From Chionis minor (taxonomy: Eukaryota; Chordata; Aves; Charadriiformes; Chionididae), in NCBI GenBank assembly GCA_013398295.1, contig VZSF01008160.1, forward strand, positions 310,623 to 374,622: a stretch of 64,000 nt of DNA, written 5' to 3'. Made by a program: the position numbers and the translations under genes. Positions 38,163-51,544 of the stretch are shown here, one piece after another. Under the pieces are notes generated by a model. The model had not been told where the DNA came from, made no database searches, and saw nothing but the letters and a program-made list of their open reading frames with translations. Numbering within the stretch: position 1 is the first letter of the stretch; each line of letters starts with the position of its first letter.

Positions 38163-39090
38163 GACAAATTCAGCTCTAAATAGCTCCCAGTCTCAATAAT
38201 GCATTAACAGGAGAGAGAGAAATATTACTTTTCCTTATTCAGTGCATAGTAATCAATGAACTTGCACCACTTATCTGAGGCTAAATAAAGGCTTTCTCGC
38301 CCTTTATGCCAGATGAAGAGTATTAATAGCAACAAGTGTCACCGGAGGGGTCACCGAGCGGGTCTTCGGTACAGCCTGTTGTTGATAAGAGTCTGATCCC
38401 CCGTCCTGCTGAAGAGCGAGACTACAGCTGCCAAACAAAGCGCTTTTGTTTGATCTTTTTTCTGCGACCATGCAGGGAAAGGTGCCAAGCATGATTTTGA
38501 AGTAGCCTTTTAACAGCAGATAGCTAAAAGAGGAGGTTGCTCTGAGTGGAAACACAACACACACTGGGGGGGAGACAGTTTTGCCAGATGTGGGATTGCT
38601 TACTGTTTATACAAGACGATGCACATGGCATTACATAATTGAAGAAGACTTTGAATACTTTTTTGGGTCAGGAGGCATCTGAATTGTAGCCTAATCATTG
38701 GTACATGACACCCTGAGGCCCCTATTAACAAAATGAAACAAAAAAAAAGTTTTGAATTCTATGAAGGTATTAAAAATCCCAAACAGAATCTGGCAGGGAC
38801 CATGTTCACCTTATTTTTCCATAGCTTGTCTTTAGACTCCTACAACCAGCAGGATGTTTATGGCAAAATAGTTAGAGCTAAATTATTAACAATGCAGACA
38901 GCAATACCACGATTCGGCTTCATTTCAATAAAATGAGAAATGTACTTTAGAATAAAAGTCAAGAACTCATTACACAAGTCACCATCTAGTGGTACCTAAG
39001 AATATGTACTGCTGATCTTTAAGTTTAGAGGTTAAATAAACCTGTGGGTTTAGGAACTTAAAATAACCTCTTCAGTGCTACTCAGAATGA

Positions 39091-39134
39091 ACTTGTGAAT
39101 ATATATTTGGTACACTTGTGAATATATATGGTAC
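39091..39134. repeat. AT-rich tandem duplication, 21-23 base unit
   Basis: The unit beginning ACTTGTGAATATATAT and ending GGTAC is present twice in direct contact. The copies differ only by two extra T in the first. A 12-base palindrome with an E-box core (CACGTG) lies just downstream at 39153-39164. Confidence 0.85.
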
Positions 39135-40930
39135 ATATATGTTCCATATTTTATACACGTGTATTAATATACTAGTATAGAAAGATATTTTAAGCAAATT
39201 TGGTAGTAGTCTATGCAAAGTTTAGTTCAAATAAAGTTTGACTCCATGTATTTAAAATGATGGAGAGCAACAGTTTAAAGGCTACTTGTTTTTTAGCCTT
39301 TTTCTCCTCTCTGTATGCATTTATAAGTTTTACCTCTCTTTATGTGCTTCTATAGCTCTCTATATATCTGTAACTGATGCTCCACAGCATACCATCGAGG
39401 GTGTCTGTATTTCTAACTAGTCAGCTGAGTCGCAGACAGAAACTTACGGTTAACTAGTGCTGCTCTGTAACTGCTGGAAAAAGTGACATCTCCCCCACTG
39501 CAGCTATCTGTTCAAACAGAAAGCTATTAGGACTGACAGAGAAGCTCATTCTTGCTCATTATATTCCAAGCCCTTACAGATGAGGCAATTTTTCACTCTT
39601 CTCAGCTGTGATAAAAACTGAGGACAAATACAGCATTATACTCTATTCAGCCTGTATCTAAAAATGTTCTGAACTTATTTAGCCCTTAAGAAAAGCTGTA
39701 TGCAAGCCAGCATTTGCCCCCCTCCCTGAGTCTACCTTTCCTATTTGCATTTATATTTAACATCTTCACTTGGGGCCAAATCTTTGAGACCTTATTTGAC
39801 TTTTACGCAATCTTTCTTCCTGCATTAGTCACCATACGAGATTTGTCTGACAAAGGACTAAATTAAAGCTTCACCAAGAGGATGTGCACTAGAAATTCCT
39901 GATGAAAAAAATCCACATGGCAAACAAGATAGATGTAAAAGTACAAAGGTGCACTGATGGCAAGCCATGACATTTGTGTTCCTGGGCTTTCAAAACATCA
40001 GAGGATATATGGGGTGGAGCTGGAGGTGGAGAAACAACATAGGCATGGTGAGAAGAAGGCTGGTCTGCAAATAAACAACTATGATTAGTACTTGGCCACA
40101 TGTGGCATGTGTTGCTGGGACTCCCATGGAAAGAGCAGTATCATGTGTCACAGAGGCTAATACAAGGTGCTAACAAAGGCTGACCTACCCTTTTCACCAC
40201 AAGGTCACTAACAGCAAGAACTTGACCCCTTCACACTACTCTAACTATCATCTGCTTTTGGGAGATATTTATTACGGAGATCTCTAAAGTCAAGGCATTG
40301 TGGTGGAAGATCTTTCCACGGGTGAACACTGCAGTGATTGAGCCAGACTTCATTAAAGGCAAGAACACAAAGGAATGCAATGAAACTATCTATTAAAATG
40401 CCTGGAAAGCTTTGGAGATGAATCTTTGGAAAACAGAGAAATCTTTGCAAAGCAGAGACTTTTGAACACTGTCACCAGGTTTCAGTTTCTGACTCCTTTC
40501 ACTGAACCTGGAAGAAAGGGAAGACAGAGTTCTCTCTATGTGGACTCACATATTCGATTTGGTTCCCCCAGTTGGAAGATACACATCAGCTTAGACACAG
40601 GACCTGCCCATACTATTTATATTGTTTTAAATGCAAATAAAATATTTTACCTTAAATTCCTCCACTTAGCTTTTTAGTGCATTTTTGTGCATTTAGCTTT
40701 TTTTGTGCATTTAGTTCACATTTATTTTAGTTTCAGAGCAGGCATACAGCTCGTTACCGCAGTTCAGCTCAAAAGAGCTAACTTCTTAGGTCTTACTTGT
40801 CTGCTTGAATCTTTAAAGTCTGCCTGTGTGGTCCTCTGTGGTGTCTGGGAAAGGGAGGAAAGCTGAAAGAATAGTGTCTCGGACTCACTAATATCCCTGC
40901 CTCTGATATCCTGAGAGCCCTGACGCCAAT

Positions 40931-40950
40931 GGGAGGAATGGGGAGGAATG
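40931..40950. repeat. 10-base perfect tandem duplication
   Basis: GGGAGGAATG is present twice in direct contact. It is short and probably a slippage product. Confidence 0.85.
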
Positions 40951-43900
40951 CAGATTCATACTCTCCTAGATTATGTATGAACCTTAAAAATTCAATTCAG
41001 TTCTCTCCTGAATTAATTTCCTGGCTTCCTGTATTATTTTCTTTTTTAAAGGCATGCAACCTTACAAGTGGCCAAAGGCACCTCTTGCCTGACCTCTCTC
41101 TCTTTTCTACCTGGGCTCTTAAAAAATTCCTTTTTGCAGATGGGGTCTAAAAGGCAAGATAGAGCACTTAAAGTTGGGGCTCTATAGCACAAACACAGAA
41201 GAAACAGAAACACTTCAGAAAAAATAAGAAAAGCACCAACAAAGACTCTAAAAGAAAAAGATGGATTTAAAAAATGCTGAGACTCCACTGCAGTTACTGG
41301 AAGAACCATGGAAAGATGAGGAGCAAAAATAAGCAGTCAGATCTGCAGGTGGTGCAAATTAGCATTGCTGGGGTAAAGTCAGGGGCACTACGCTGATTTG
41401 CACCAACACAGACCGAGGACTGTTACTAGGGAGGAACGTGCAACAGTCCTACGATGCACAGATTCTACTCTCTGTCGAGAATATTGTTTCAGTCCCTCCC
41501 ACGGTTTGTCAGTGACTGCTCCCTGGTGAGAACACGACGAAGTTGTCAGGTCTATTAACCTTAACAAATGTAAATATGAACCCAAAATGTGGAAAAACGC
41601 TCGGATCTGAAATGAATTTCATTCTAACAGACTGCTGAGTTAAACAGTCAGTTACCCAGCCAACACAGCAACAGCAGCCACTGAGAAAGAAAATTGTTCA
41701 CCTCATTCTTTTCGGGTTGTCCTTCCTGTCTGTTTCTTGGTCAAGCTTAGGCCCACGGGTGGCAGAAGGTGAAGGTGTTACAGCCCAAGAGTGTCCACCT
41801 TGCCTCTCCATCTGCGCCTCTGCTGCCCCCCTCCTCGTCAGCCGCATGGTACACACTCCTGCATCCCAGTAGCTTCAGTGCCAACTTGGTGTCCCAGGTT
41901 AAACTGCTGGGGGAAGGGGGATTGAGTTAAACTGAAAGAGCGGGCACTTGTGCTGCTGCTGTGTGCCCGCCTGTCACCTCTGTTAAGGTGGCAGTGCTCT
42001 CCAGCCAGGGGTATGTGGAGTGGAAGCAGCCCACCAAAGTTTGTCTGCCAAACCCTGTAAGTGCTGGAGCTGCGGCTGAGAATTGGGAGTTCAAACCTGG
42101 AGACAGGAGATGCTGAAAGTAGAGGAGGGGAGAGAGGCTCAAATTTTATCCTTCCCTTGGCCTGATGATCAGTTAGCTGTGAAGGTGGGTTTCAGCCCCA
42201 AAGATGTCATTGAGGGCTCAGGCATCGTTTCTGTGTGTTCAGGCGCTGGCAAGTACACCGCTTTCTCGCACTGCAGGGCAGCAAGAGAAGATGGAGGATT
42301 CCCTGTTGCTTAAGAACCAAGAGTACCAGGGTGATACTCCAATAGGAGACTTGCCTTTATAGGCAAGAATATTTATGAGTCATTTCCCTGCTACAGTGAC
42401 ATAAGTCTGTAGGATGGGACAAAGGAAAAAAACAGGACTAGATTTGACAAAAGAACTTTAAAGGATAGGTGGACACTAGGTTCCTCTAGCTCCATTTACA
42501 TTTGGATGCAAAAACCCATTTGTTTTTACTGTTCTTCCATTAGAAAGAAGCCTTTTAAACATCTATAGAGATTTGCTTTCATTTCTGAGCTTTCCTCTGC
42601 TTTTCGGTTTCCAAGTCAGAGGTAAAATGGACAGTCCTTTGTTTTATTTAGTATGAAATAAATTACAAGAAAGTGGGACCTCTAGGAATAAAAAGGCTTC
42701 AGTCTGTATGTTCATATAAGTGTAAAATGTACTGCAAGGCAGAGTGCTTCTCCAATTTCACTACAGATTTGTAAGAATAAAAAAAATGGACTCTGAGAAG
42801 TGAGCCATGAGCTGTGTGATTTGAAAAGTTATATTAACACACAGTAAAAAGGTGCAAAGGTTCAAGACAGTTCTCTCTTAATAGAACAAAATGCGGAACT
42901 CAGAAATGCATAAAAAGGCAGTAAATGAAAGACTGGGTGACATACTTGATAAATGCAAATCGAGAGTGATCTCCATTCGAAAACAAATAACAGCTCCTGG
43001 TCACAACTAGAGCAGGGGAAGGGAGGCAGGAACAAATGAGCAGACAAAGGAAGGAAGGAGGGATCATATACATTGCAACAAACAGTTACCGGTGCTTGGC
43101 TAAAATACAGCATGGAAATGAATGGGAACCGATACCAGGATGATAATTTACAATACCGAGATATGCAGCACATTCTGTCGGTGTTTGGTAGGAGGGAAAA
43201 CTAATGCCTGAGTCATTCAGAAAGCGCTAACAGTCTGTTTATAATACCCACATCTGTCACACCACACTCCCTTGTAATCACACTCCCCTTGATGGGAAAG
43301 GAGAAGATTATGTACATCCCCAGGGAAGGATGTACTCATATGAATCTGCAGGCAACATTCAAGGAACAATCCACTCAGAACTTACCTAATTCAAGAAGCA
43401 ATAGAGCATACAGTGCCAGTGAGCCACATCCCATATATAATAAAGCTTTTAAAAAAAAGGAGGGACATACTCATCACTGAACAGACCTTTGATAACAAAG
43501 TAAAGGAAAAGAGCTGGAAATTGAGGGAAAATACCTAATATCTAAATAACTCCTTCTGGGCTGCATACAGGTAACCAAGGCTGGATCTTAAGGATCTTGG
43601 TTTTTTGGCTTTGGGTGCAATTTTGAACAAATGTAAAGCATAGGACTGTTGACAGTGCAAGGCTTTATTTTGGGTTGGAATGGTAAGAAACAGTGCTTCA
43701 CTTGGTTTGCACTTGAATCTATAATTTAGTCTAAGTTTGCTTAAAACTTGGCCATATTTTGAACTCAGCCCAAATTGGCAGCACAAGGCTTTGAACCCTC
43801 TGCCTAGGCAGAGGTTCCCAACTCCAGTCTCATAGAATGATGTGGGTTTTGCTTTTGAAATGAACATTTCACATTATTTTCATCGTATTTTTCCTTTGTA

Positions 43901-45599
43901 AAGCAATCTGTTTGCACAGATAGCTCAAAGGGCATAAGTGGGGACAGAACAGAATAAAACACCTTAAAAAGAAGTCTTTTTTAATATCTAGCAGAAAAAA
44001 CCACAAACCCAACAGTATCTCACTAATTTCCATTTGAAAAGAACCTATCAGAAAATGCCTGTCCACCATGGAGCAAAAAATCATTTTTAGCACTCCAACA
44101 CACTGAATCTTAAGACCCAAATATGTTTGTGAATATTTCCTGCTATTCACTCTACTTTGAGGCAAACTGCACCAAAAACAAGCTATAATACTTTCAAATC
44201 AAACTCAGTGCTAAACAATTATATTCTAGTCTGTCCATGTAGCTCAGCCTTGGGAAAAAACATAGGTAGAATCAATAGGATTATATGCTAATGATGAATC
44301 CACAGCAGCTCGGAGCAGTTTGTGCTCTTCTGCTGATTGGATCAGTGTAATGGTAGTGCCAAGGAAATGACAAAGATTTGAACTTTTGCAAGATAATGAT
44401 CACACTGACTTCTATGTAGCAAAAAAAAAAGGATTAAAGCCACATGATTTTAGTAGTATCAGGCAAAATTGCTGAATACAAAGGTTCTATACAAAAAAAA
44501 AAAAAAAGTAAAATTGGAAACTAACATTATTGCTGGATTAAAATCTTCGCACAGATTTTTGGTATTTGTGAATCAGTCATTTGAGTCTTGCCACCCCCTA
44601 CTATTTATCCTGTAGCGACATTTCCATAAAACAGCTTAGAGGTGCAGCCACATGACGTCCACATTTTCCTGTTTCAAGGAGACAACCAGGCACTGCCACC
44701 TCTGCTGCCTGTCCATGAGGGCATAAAAGACACCACATGGCAGAAACTCTGCCAACATAGCTTCCCACACCAGACAGGGGAGCCGCGTGGGTGCGTGGGC
44801 AGGGCTGGAAATGGGTATTTTCCCCTACATGAAGGTGGCGTTGCCAGCTCTGCAGAGTGTGGTTAGTTCTTGAGTTGAGCCCTTGAGACGAGGCACGTTT
44901 TGTTCCCTGTGGTAAAGCACCAAGCTGCTTCCTACACATCAGCTACACATGTAGCTTGCTTGTCAGAGCCTTATGCCTTGAAAAATTAGGTAATTGGCCA
45001 GGAAAATGGGTATATGCAGATAGGCACCTGCCACACGTGCCTTCTGTACTGTAGCTGCACAAATGGCAGTACAGCATTTTACAGCAATGTTTTTAACTTT
45101 CATCTCAGATCCCCAGCATCCCATATGGAAAGGGTTCCTTGTAATTAGATAGTACCCCAGCTGTTTTCATGCTGCAATTTTGTGCATTTACTCTGGTTTA
45201 TGTATATCGCATCTGAGTTACCGTACGCTTAGGCTAATAGGGGATTTCATAGGTAAAGCATCATAGAGAAGCTCATATGTCCTCCTTGTATCCTGGGACT
45301 GTAGTCTACAGTTCCAGGAGGTGTTTATTTACATCCTGCAGCCTATTTGTTTTAGACATACCTGCATGGGAGCTTTACTTCTCTCAGGCTTCAGTTTTCG
45401 CTGTGGTCCTTACTGTTCCTCTTCCCTCCTTTAGCTTGCAAAAGAAAGCTGTGGTGTCTTTTCTATTTTGTGCCTTGCCTGTAAGATCTGTGGTCGTGCA
45501 CCATGTTTAGAGAGTTTGAGCCCAGAGGGGAACTACAGTTCATCAGCTACTGCTCTTCAAGCTGTCCTTTGAGTAACTTGTAGTTGGCAAAAAAGACAC

Positions 45600-45860
45600 A
45601 TCTTCAGAGAACGCGCCTGCTCTGGAAGACATTGAAAGATGGAGAATCCATCACTTCGCCTGATAGTTTGTTTCAATCACTCCCACCAGAACAACGTGTG
45701 TCTTGTTTTTAGTTTGAATTTGTTGTTCTTTGGCTTCACATCCATGGTTCCTTCTGTGCCCTTGCTTGCTAGATTAGATAGATGATTCACTCCCCGAATT
45801 TTCTCCCTGGGATGTGAGTATACTGTAACCAAGGAGTTCCTTTTCTTATGGATTCATTCT
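45600..45860 (-). mobile_element. Ancient CR1/L3-type LINE 3' fragment
   Basis: The plus strand carries, in the correct order, decayed forms of blocks typical of the reverse of an old CR1/L3 3' end. These are a GATGGAGAATCCATCACTTC block, then TTTCAATCACTCCCACC, then TAGTTTGAATTTGTTG, then a TTTTCTCCCTGGGA segment before the region that would read as CACTGTAATCAAG in less decayed copies. These encode the C-terminal tail of ORF2 on the minus strand. No frame survives. Divergence is much higher than in the copies near 23644 and 61500, so the insertion is older. Confidence 0.65.
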
Positions 45861-48638
45861 GTAGCGCCCAGCACCAAAAGGCATCTTCGGCCTTTATACA
45901 GTGCTATATGGGACACTGCTCCTTGGAGAGAAACAAGTTAGATCATTTCTAACCTCTTTCATTTATATAATTAAACATGTTTATCACCCAGAAAATTTGG
46001 TAGATTGGTTAACTATCCTTCTGACTGCTTACTAGAGTTTCATCGACTGGTCACAGTGTGCTGCTACCTGGAACAATACGGCAATACTCTATCACTCTAC
46101 AAGTATTAACTAAAAGAGACTAATGTAGAATAATATGAAAGAATTCATAATTCCAGCCACTACCAAAGAAAAGTCTGGACCACTGTTGCCCGCACTGGTG
46201 CACAGATGTTCTTTCAGAAAAGCTTAAATGGAAGGTTACATCCTGCAGGGCATTTTCAGTACTTATACTGAGCGACACGCTCACTGTGATGGCTTAGTCT
46301 AAAAATTATCATGTCTAAGGCACAGTTTTTCACTTTGGGCATATAGTAATTTCAGAGCTATCAAATGGGTGGAAACATGATTTCCCTCAAAACACCTATG
46401 TGACCCTCTCAGATTTCCCTGTAAAAGCCGTCAGACAGATACAGCTTCAGAGCCATTCTCATCTACTCGTCAAAGCCCTAGGGTGTAGCAGTCTGCGCGG
46501 CCAGGGCAGAGTTGTGGTTGCTGGGAATGCCGGCTGTTTTCTCCATCACCAGAGCTCCTGGGACACTAGTCTATGTCTGCTGAAATTTCTCTCTCAGATC
46601 AGCCCTCAGCCTTGCCCAAGTGCCCGCAGGCAGGTCTAACTTTGGAGGGCAGGGTTGTCCTTCCCCCAGAGGTCCTGTTTGCAGATTGTTTTTTAACCAG
46701 CTCCATTTCCTTGATCCTGCTTACAGGGCAGGTCACTCCCCACAGTTACATCAGGAAAATGCAGAAGGCGGAGAACTGAAAGTGGGAATATGGGAGCTAG
46801 TGGGGGTGTCTTTAAAAAATAGTAAAAAGTGATGTCAGACAACACACAGTTGTCTACAATAACTGCTTAGGTTTATCAGCTGTACCATGAGTCACTTTTA
46901 ACATCAGAAGAGCTTAAATGCAAAAAAACTACAAGTTTATTCTAGCCAGGCAAAAGGTTTCATTCCTGATTATAATGTTGAAATCAAGAGTGTATAAACA
47001 AAGACACCACAAAGTCATCCTGAGTAGCACTTAACATTTGATATCTTTCTTAACTGCTGCTTGGGCTCTTTGAAGGCTATTACACTGTCATCCTTAATGC
47101 TAGTTCTTAGATTTAAATGCTAGTTTAGAGACTTACAAAGTTAGTCCTAGTCACAAGGACAACCACCTGAAAAATAAAGAACAAAGAAGAACATTTATGA
47201 CAACGCTGTTTTTCATAGCATGTCATCTAGTTTTCTGCAAATGTACATTCAATGCCCTCATCTGAACAACTTTGTTGTGATAAAATTCAAGTTATTTAAA
47301 ATGCTATTCGTAATTTTTAATCCTTTTCTTTTTTAATCAGTCCTTTAAAATCTTCATGTGTGCAACTGAAACTAGCTTTTATTTGAAGTGTTGCCTTAAG
47401 GGAATCGAAATTCAGCACTTTTTGTGTAAAATGTCCAAGTTTATTCACAAATATATTGTTTCTAGTGCTGCATTTGAGGTTGGATTGAAAAACTTAAACT
47501 TCACAGACGTGGAAGAACTGTGACGGGAAGGCAGAATGTTCATCTGTTCCAGAATACAGGTTGCATACAGGCCACTGAGGCACTCACACATTGTTTCCTA
47601 TGCCAGCAATTTGCATCCAGATGTTTGTTAAGCTTCAGTCCTTCAGAAATGCTTGGCATTTCCTGAACATTATTTTTAGAAAAAAAGTTTCTGTATTTCA
47701 TCAACTAAAGCATTACAAGCTTTCCTTATTGTTATTTTAAGACATCATAAAAGTTATCATTGTGAAAGAAGAGTAGAAAATGAAGTATCAGTTATTCAAA
47801 ATGTCTTTTCATCATCCCTATGTTAGTGAAATAAGTAATTGTAGTCTAAGATACAAAAGTTGCTTCTAATATAAGACCAACATTTTCAGACTCCTTCATT
47901 TGCAGGGTTTTGGAGATAACCACCTTGCAGTGAAATTCCTCAACATTTCTGTATACTCAAGGAAGACAAAATGAAAACTGCCTTGTAATTCAAAAAATCA
48001 TTTTGCAAAAGTGGAAAAAGAATTTAAATTTTCATTGTACACATTCAAGGCCATACCATGAGCCACATACAGCTTCCCATTTTGTATTATGCAGTATGCG
48101 GACTAGGACATTATTTGGAATAATATTAATGGTCATACTGTATTAATATGTTTTATCACCAGAAGTCAGTATTTGTATGGTCTGTTACAAATATTAATTT
48201 TTTTCAAAAATTGCAATACTTTATGGCTAAACATTTTCTGTATCTTCCAGTACTCCTGATGCAATTTCATGTTGCCTTCAATGTCAGCAAGTAGACAACA
48301 ATGGACCGCCACCTACCCATAGAGTTAGGAACAGCTACTGGAACATTTAAATATCTCTGTGTATTGGGACATCAGTGGCCCTTTTAATTAAAAAAAAAAA
48401 AAAGAAAAGGAAAAAGAAAAAAGCTTTTGCACTTACCAATAACAACCTAGTTCTAAATAGACCTTGGAAACATTATTCACAATGCTGTCTCAATGAAGCA
48501 ACCTGGTATTCTGCACTTCATTGCTTCTGAAGCAGTCACTTTGTCACTTTCTGTACTCTTATTTTTTTGCAACAAAAGAGTTGTTCTTTTAAACTGTGCT
48601 ACGCTTGCATTTATTATGGATTCCACTTTCATGCTGTC
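45861..48638. other. AT-rich non-coding sequence, few open frames
   Basis: Very few frames above 60 codons occur from about 46840 to 48638. An A-rich run on the plus strand spans 48390-48422. The region lies directly 3' of the minus-strand frame at 48639-48917 and could be its downstream region or 3' untranslated part if that frame is real. Minus-strand AATAAA motifs occur at 48610-48615 and further left, but this hexamer is common by chance in AT-rich DNA. Confidence 0.45.
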
Positions 48639-48917
48639 TTACTTCTGACAGCCTATCATAAGCAACTGAGGTTCTTCACATAAACTGCAATAAGCCCTGT
48701 AACAATTATTTACTGATCCTGCAAAATTATTTTTCCATTTGTTCGGGAAATTGCAAAGCTCTTTCTCATAAAGGAGCGTATTGTGATTTACTAAAGAAAT
48801 TACTATTGCCATCACTGCCAAAATTACGATTCCTATAAGGATGTACCTCAGCCAATGAAAAATGCTATGGTAGTTAAACTTAGACTTAATCTGCCCATTC
48901 TGTACTGAGCCAGGCAT
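48639..48917 (-). CDS. Candidate exon or small gene: single-pass membrane protein
   Basis: The 92-codon frame has a short basic N-terminus (Lys11, Lys13, Arg24), a clear hydrophobic helix at about residues 26-43, then a tail with cysteines at 55, 72, 77, 80 and 90. The layout suggests a type II orientation. The C..P..W....CY order at residues 55-73 recalls the start of NK-receptor-type C-type lectin domains, but the rest of such a domain is absent and I do not assign it. An in-frame stop precedes the ATG by nine codons. The stop codon overlaps a good donor-like sequence (GTAAGA), so the frame could be an exon continuing elsewhere. An acceptor-like CAG lies just inside the frame. Longer frames occur by chance in this window, so composition is the only support. 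Confidence 0.25.
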   Translation of the reverse strand: MPGSVQNGQIKSKFNYHSIFHWLRYILIGIVILAVMAIVISLVNHNTLLYEKELCNFPNKWKNNFAGSVNNCYRAYCSLCEEPQLLMIGCQK

Positions 48918-51544
48918 TAGATATTGTATTCTACACGAACATTATTTGGTTATAATAAATATATGTGATAAAATGCTCTTTATTTACTGAGAGCTTGAAT
49001 ACATAGTCTAACCCTAGCAGTAATTCTTCTTGGTAGACTTCAACTATACTGAAAATACATCTCACATTTTCTTATTTTGCATTTCAGTGAGAGTTGGAAT
49101 TCTCTTCATATAAAATGTATGAAGAAATAGAGTATTCTGCAGTTTGAAAAGCTCTACACAGATGTAAAACTAATATTTTGATGGAGATCACACATCAGAA
49201 CTATCTGGGGAGAAATGAAGTTTCATCAGAGGCAAGTTTGACTCAGTAATTCAGAAGTCCCCCCACATCAGAATCTTGTGCCGTGCCTGGAGGAGAAATG
49301 TGTCCTGCTACGATGCCTGACTAGAAACTTCCAACGTCTGTCTGAAGAATCTGTGTTTCATAGCTCTGTTATGCACACAGTAGCTACTAAAATTTAGCAA
49401 TAAGATACACTAATGTCTCTTTGCGTCAAGTATTTCATTTTTACATAGCTATTAATGGCACTTCCCAAAAGACAGCTTTTTTTTTTTTCTTCTTGCGAAC
49501 TGATCCTCATCAGGGTTACAAGCAGAAAAAACAGCAAAAGTTATCACACTGTGCCATCATAGCTGTGATTTTACTTTAAGGCAGTCTTGGGAGAACAAAA
49601 CAAAAAAAAACAAAAAAAAACCCCAGATTTTTTTCAGGCTGGATTCTACAATGCAAACAGGGCTTCACTGACAAGTTAATTCCTTAGTGTAGTTCTGCAG
49701 GGGTTTGATAGACTGGCTTCAAGGCTTTGGCTTATACCTGTAACAGAAGAATGAAATAGAAGATGGTCTTTTAATCTAAGGAAAGAGCCTTGGCAACACC
49801 ACCTGGTGCTACCTTTCTCTTTTTCGTTCAAGACTTCCCTTCCTTCATTTTTCTTGGCTTGTTACTCCAATAACAAGGGGGCTTTGATAATAGAAAACCC
49901 TTTAGCAAATATGCTCTAATAATTAACATCCTACCCCTACTCCCTTGCTTTCTGGAATTCTACTGTGAAGTGTCAAATGCAAAATACCTCCTTCCCCTCC
50001 CTGGAAATGTCCCGAATTCATAGGCTAGGCTTGGTCTTGAATTAGCACATTCTTTCTGCTTCAACAGCCCCTTCCTGCATGTCAGAACCATTCTAAGATA
50101 ATTTCAAGATACAACATTTCCACAATGTTTCATAAAGTATGTATCATAAACTGTATTCACTGTGTGCACACCTTACCAAATGCGTAATACTTTGTTCTCC
50201 CTGAGCACTCTCTGGAGACATGGTGCATTAGTAATGCAGATGACAGAGCGCTCTGTCAAAACTACCTTCCCTCTCTCTTTCACCTGTTTAAGAAGTTCAC
50301 GGCATCATGGTGACCAAAACTGACACTGTAAGATGCAGATTTTTTTTTTTTTTCCACATAGGAAACATGAAATTCTGTGGGTCTTGGCTAAGTAAGTCTG
50401 TTACTCTGTTTTCATTGCTTTTTCTTTCTTTTGGGAGAAGAAATGTTTTTCTACAATACAGAAGGAATTTATATTGGATATGTTTTCTTCTCAGAGCTGA
50501 GATCTGCTTCCCTCAAGAGGATTTCCTCTGAGTAATTGCCTAACTAGTGGTCACTGAGCTGTAATTACTCCAGATGAAACCAATTGTCATCATTCCTTAC
50601 AGTGCAAACTGCACACACACACTCCAAAAAGCATTCCCATTAGTCATAGCTCCAGCACAACCTGCACATTTTTTCTGCTGAAAACAGATATTGATTTGAC
50701 ACAGTGCTGAGATGATATGATGTATAACTGATTGTACGATTTGGTACAGTATTGGATTAGACTAATGTAGCCAAGTTTTCAATCTAATTACATGTCCTCA
50801 GCTGATGGAGAGAGTTGTACCCTGTGCAATTGCCTTAGCAATTGCCAATATCACTTTATGATAATCTACTTAAACTGAAAGAATCCTAGTGAAACAGGAA
50901 CAGGCTGAGTTTCTTCCAGAACTTTTCTAATGTTTCTTGTACTTTTAAAGGAACAACAGGTTTTTCTGAATTGGTAAATAAACATCTGAATCCTACGAAT
51001 CCTACTCATGCAAAAATCACAGAAGAAAACAGTCAACGTTTCCATAATCTTTGAAAGAGTGTTTGTATCACATTGGCTGTCTAACACTGCCCCGTGAGTG
51101 CACTCTGGCATTGCTTGGTCTTGGCAATAAATGATGTTAAATACTTGAACTGAGCAGCTGGCCCTGGATCTAGACCCAAGATTTCCTCCAGTGCAAGATT
51201 AGCTAACGCTTCTCTCCTTACTCCCTGAAAGTACCTGTTTGATAAAGCATCTAGTCACAGACAGTCATCTAAAGTTCAGCAGGAAAACTAGGTGGGAAAC
51301 ATTTCATTAACAACCATCTGGGCAAAGAGAGGAACTAAAGCTTGCAAAATGAGCAAGAGACACAAAGTAAAGGTAGTCTTTGGTCATGAGTAGATCCAGT
51401 TTTAAGAAGCAAAAAATTGCCAAAACCCCATAGAATAGGTTTTTTGGATGTTTTCTGTTATCCATTACTCTCATGGACACCTAAGACCCATCACTTTGCT
51501 TTCCTAGATCTTGGGAAGAGGGCAATAATACATCCTGAAGCATG
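48918..51544. other. AT-rich non-coding sequence with short homopolymer runs
   Basis: Contains A-rich runs at 49593-49620 and T runs at 49480-49490 and 50340-50354. The motif GCAATTGCC is repeated at 50825-50833 and 50838-50846. No gene or recognisable repeat. The last hundred bases may belong to the ancient CR1 element that becomes readable from about 51545. Confidence 0.5.

Larger units (their letters stand above)
33991..45599. other. Unique non-coding sequence, 11.6 kb
   Basis: No coding exon is supported. Small structures are a T/G-rich tract at 36583-36625, a 6-base homeodomain-type inverted repeat at 36133-36149, twin GTAC-centred palindromes at 38130-38162, a duplicated AT-rich unit at 39091-39134, a 12-base palindrome with CACGTG core at 39153-39164, a 10-base tandem duplication at 40931-40950, and A runs near 44421 and 44491. 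No interspersed repeat was recognised; heavily decayed ones could be hidden. Confidence 0.5.

Noticed and set aside
38129..38166. Similarity to a lambda/Gateway attB core (TTTGTACAAA)
   Set aside because: The shared part is only the simple palindromic core and A run; the diagnostic bases after it differ, and the flanks are ordinary genomic sequence, so vector contamination or a phage site is not supported.
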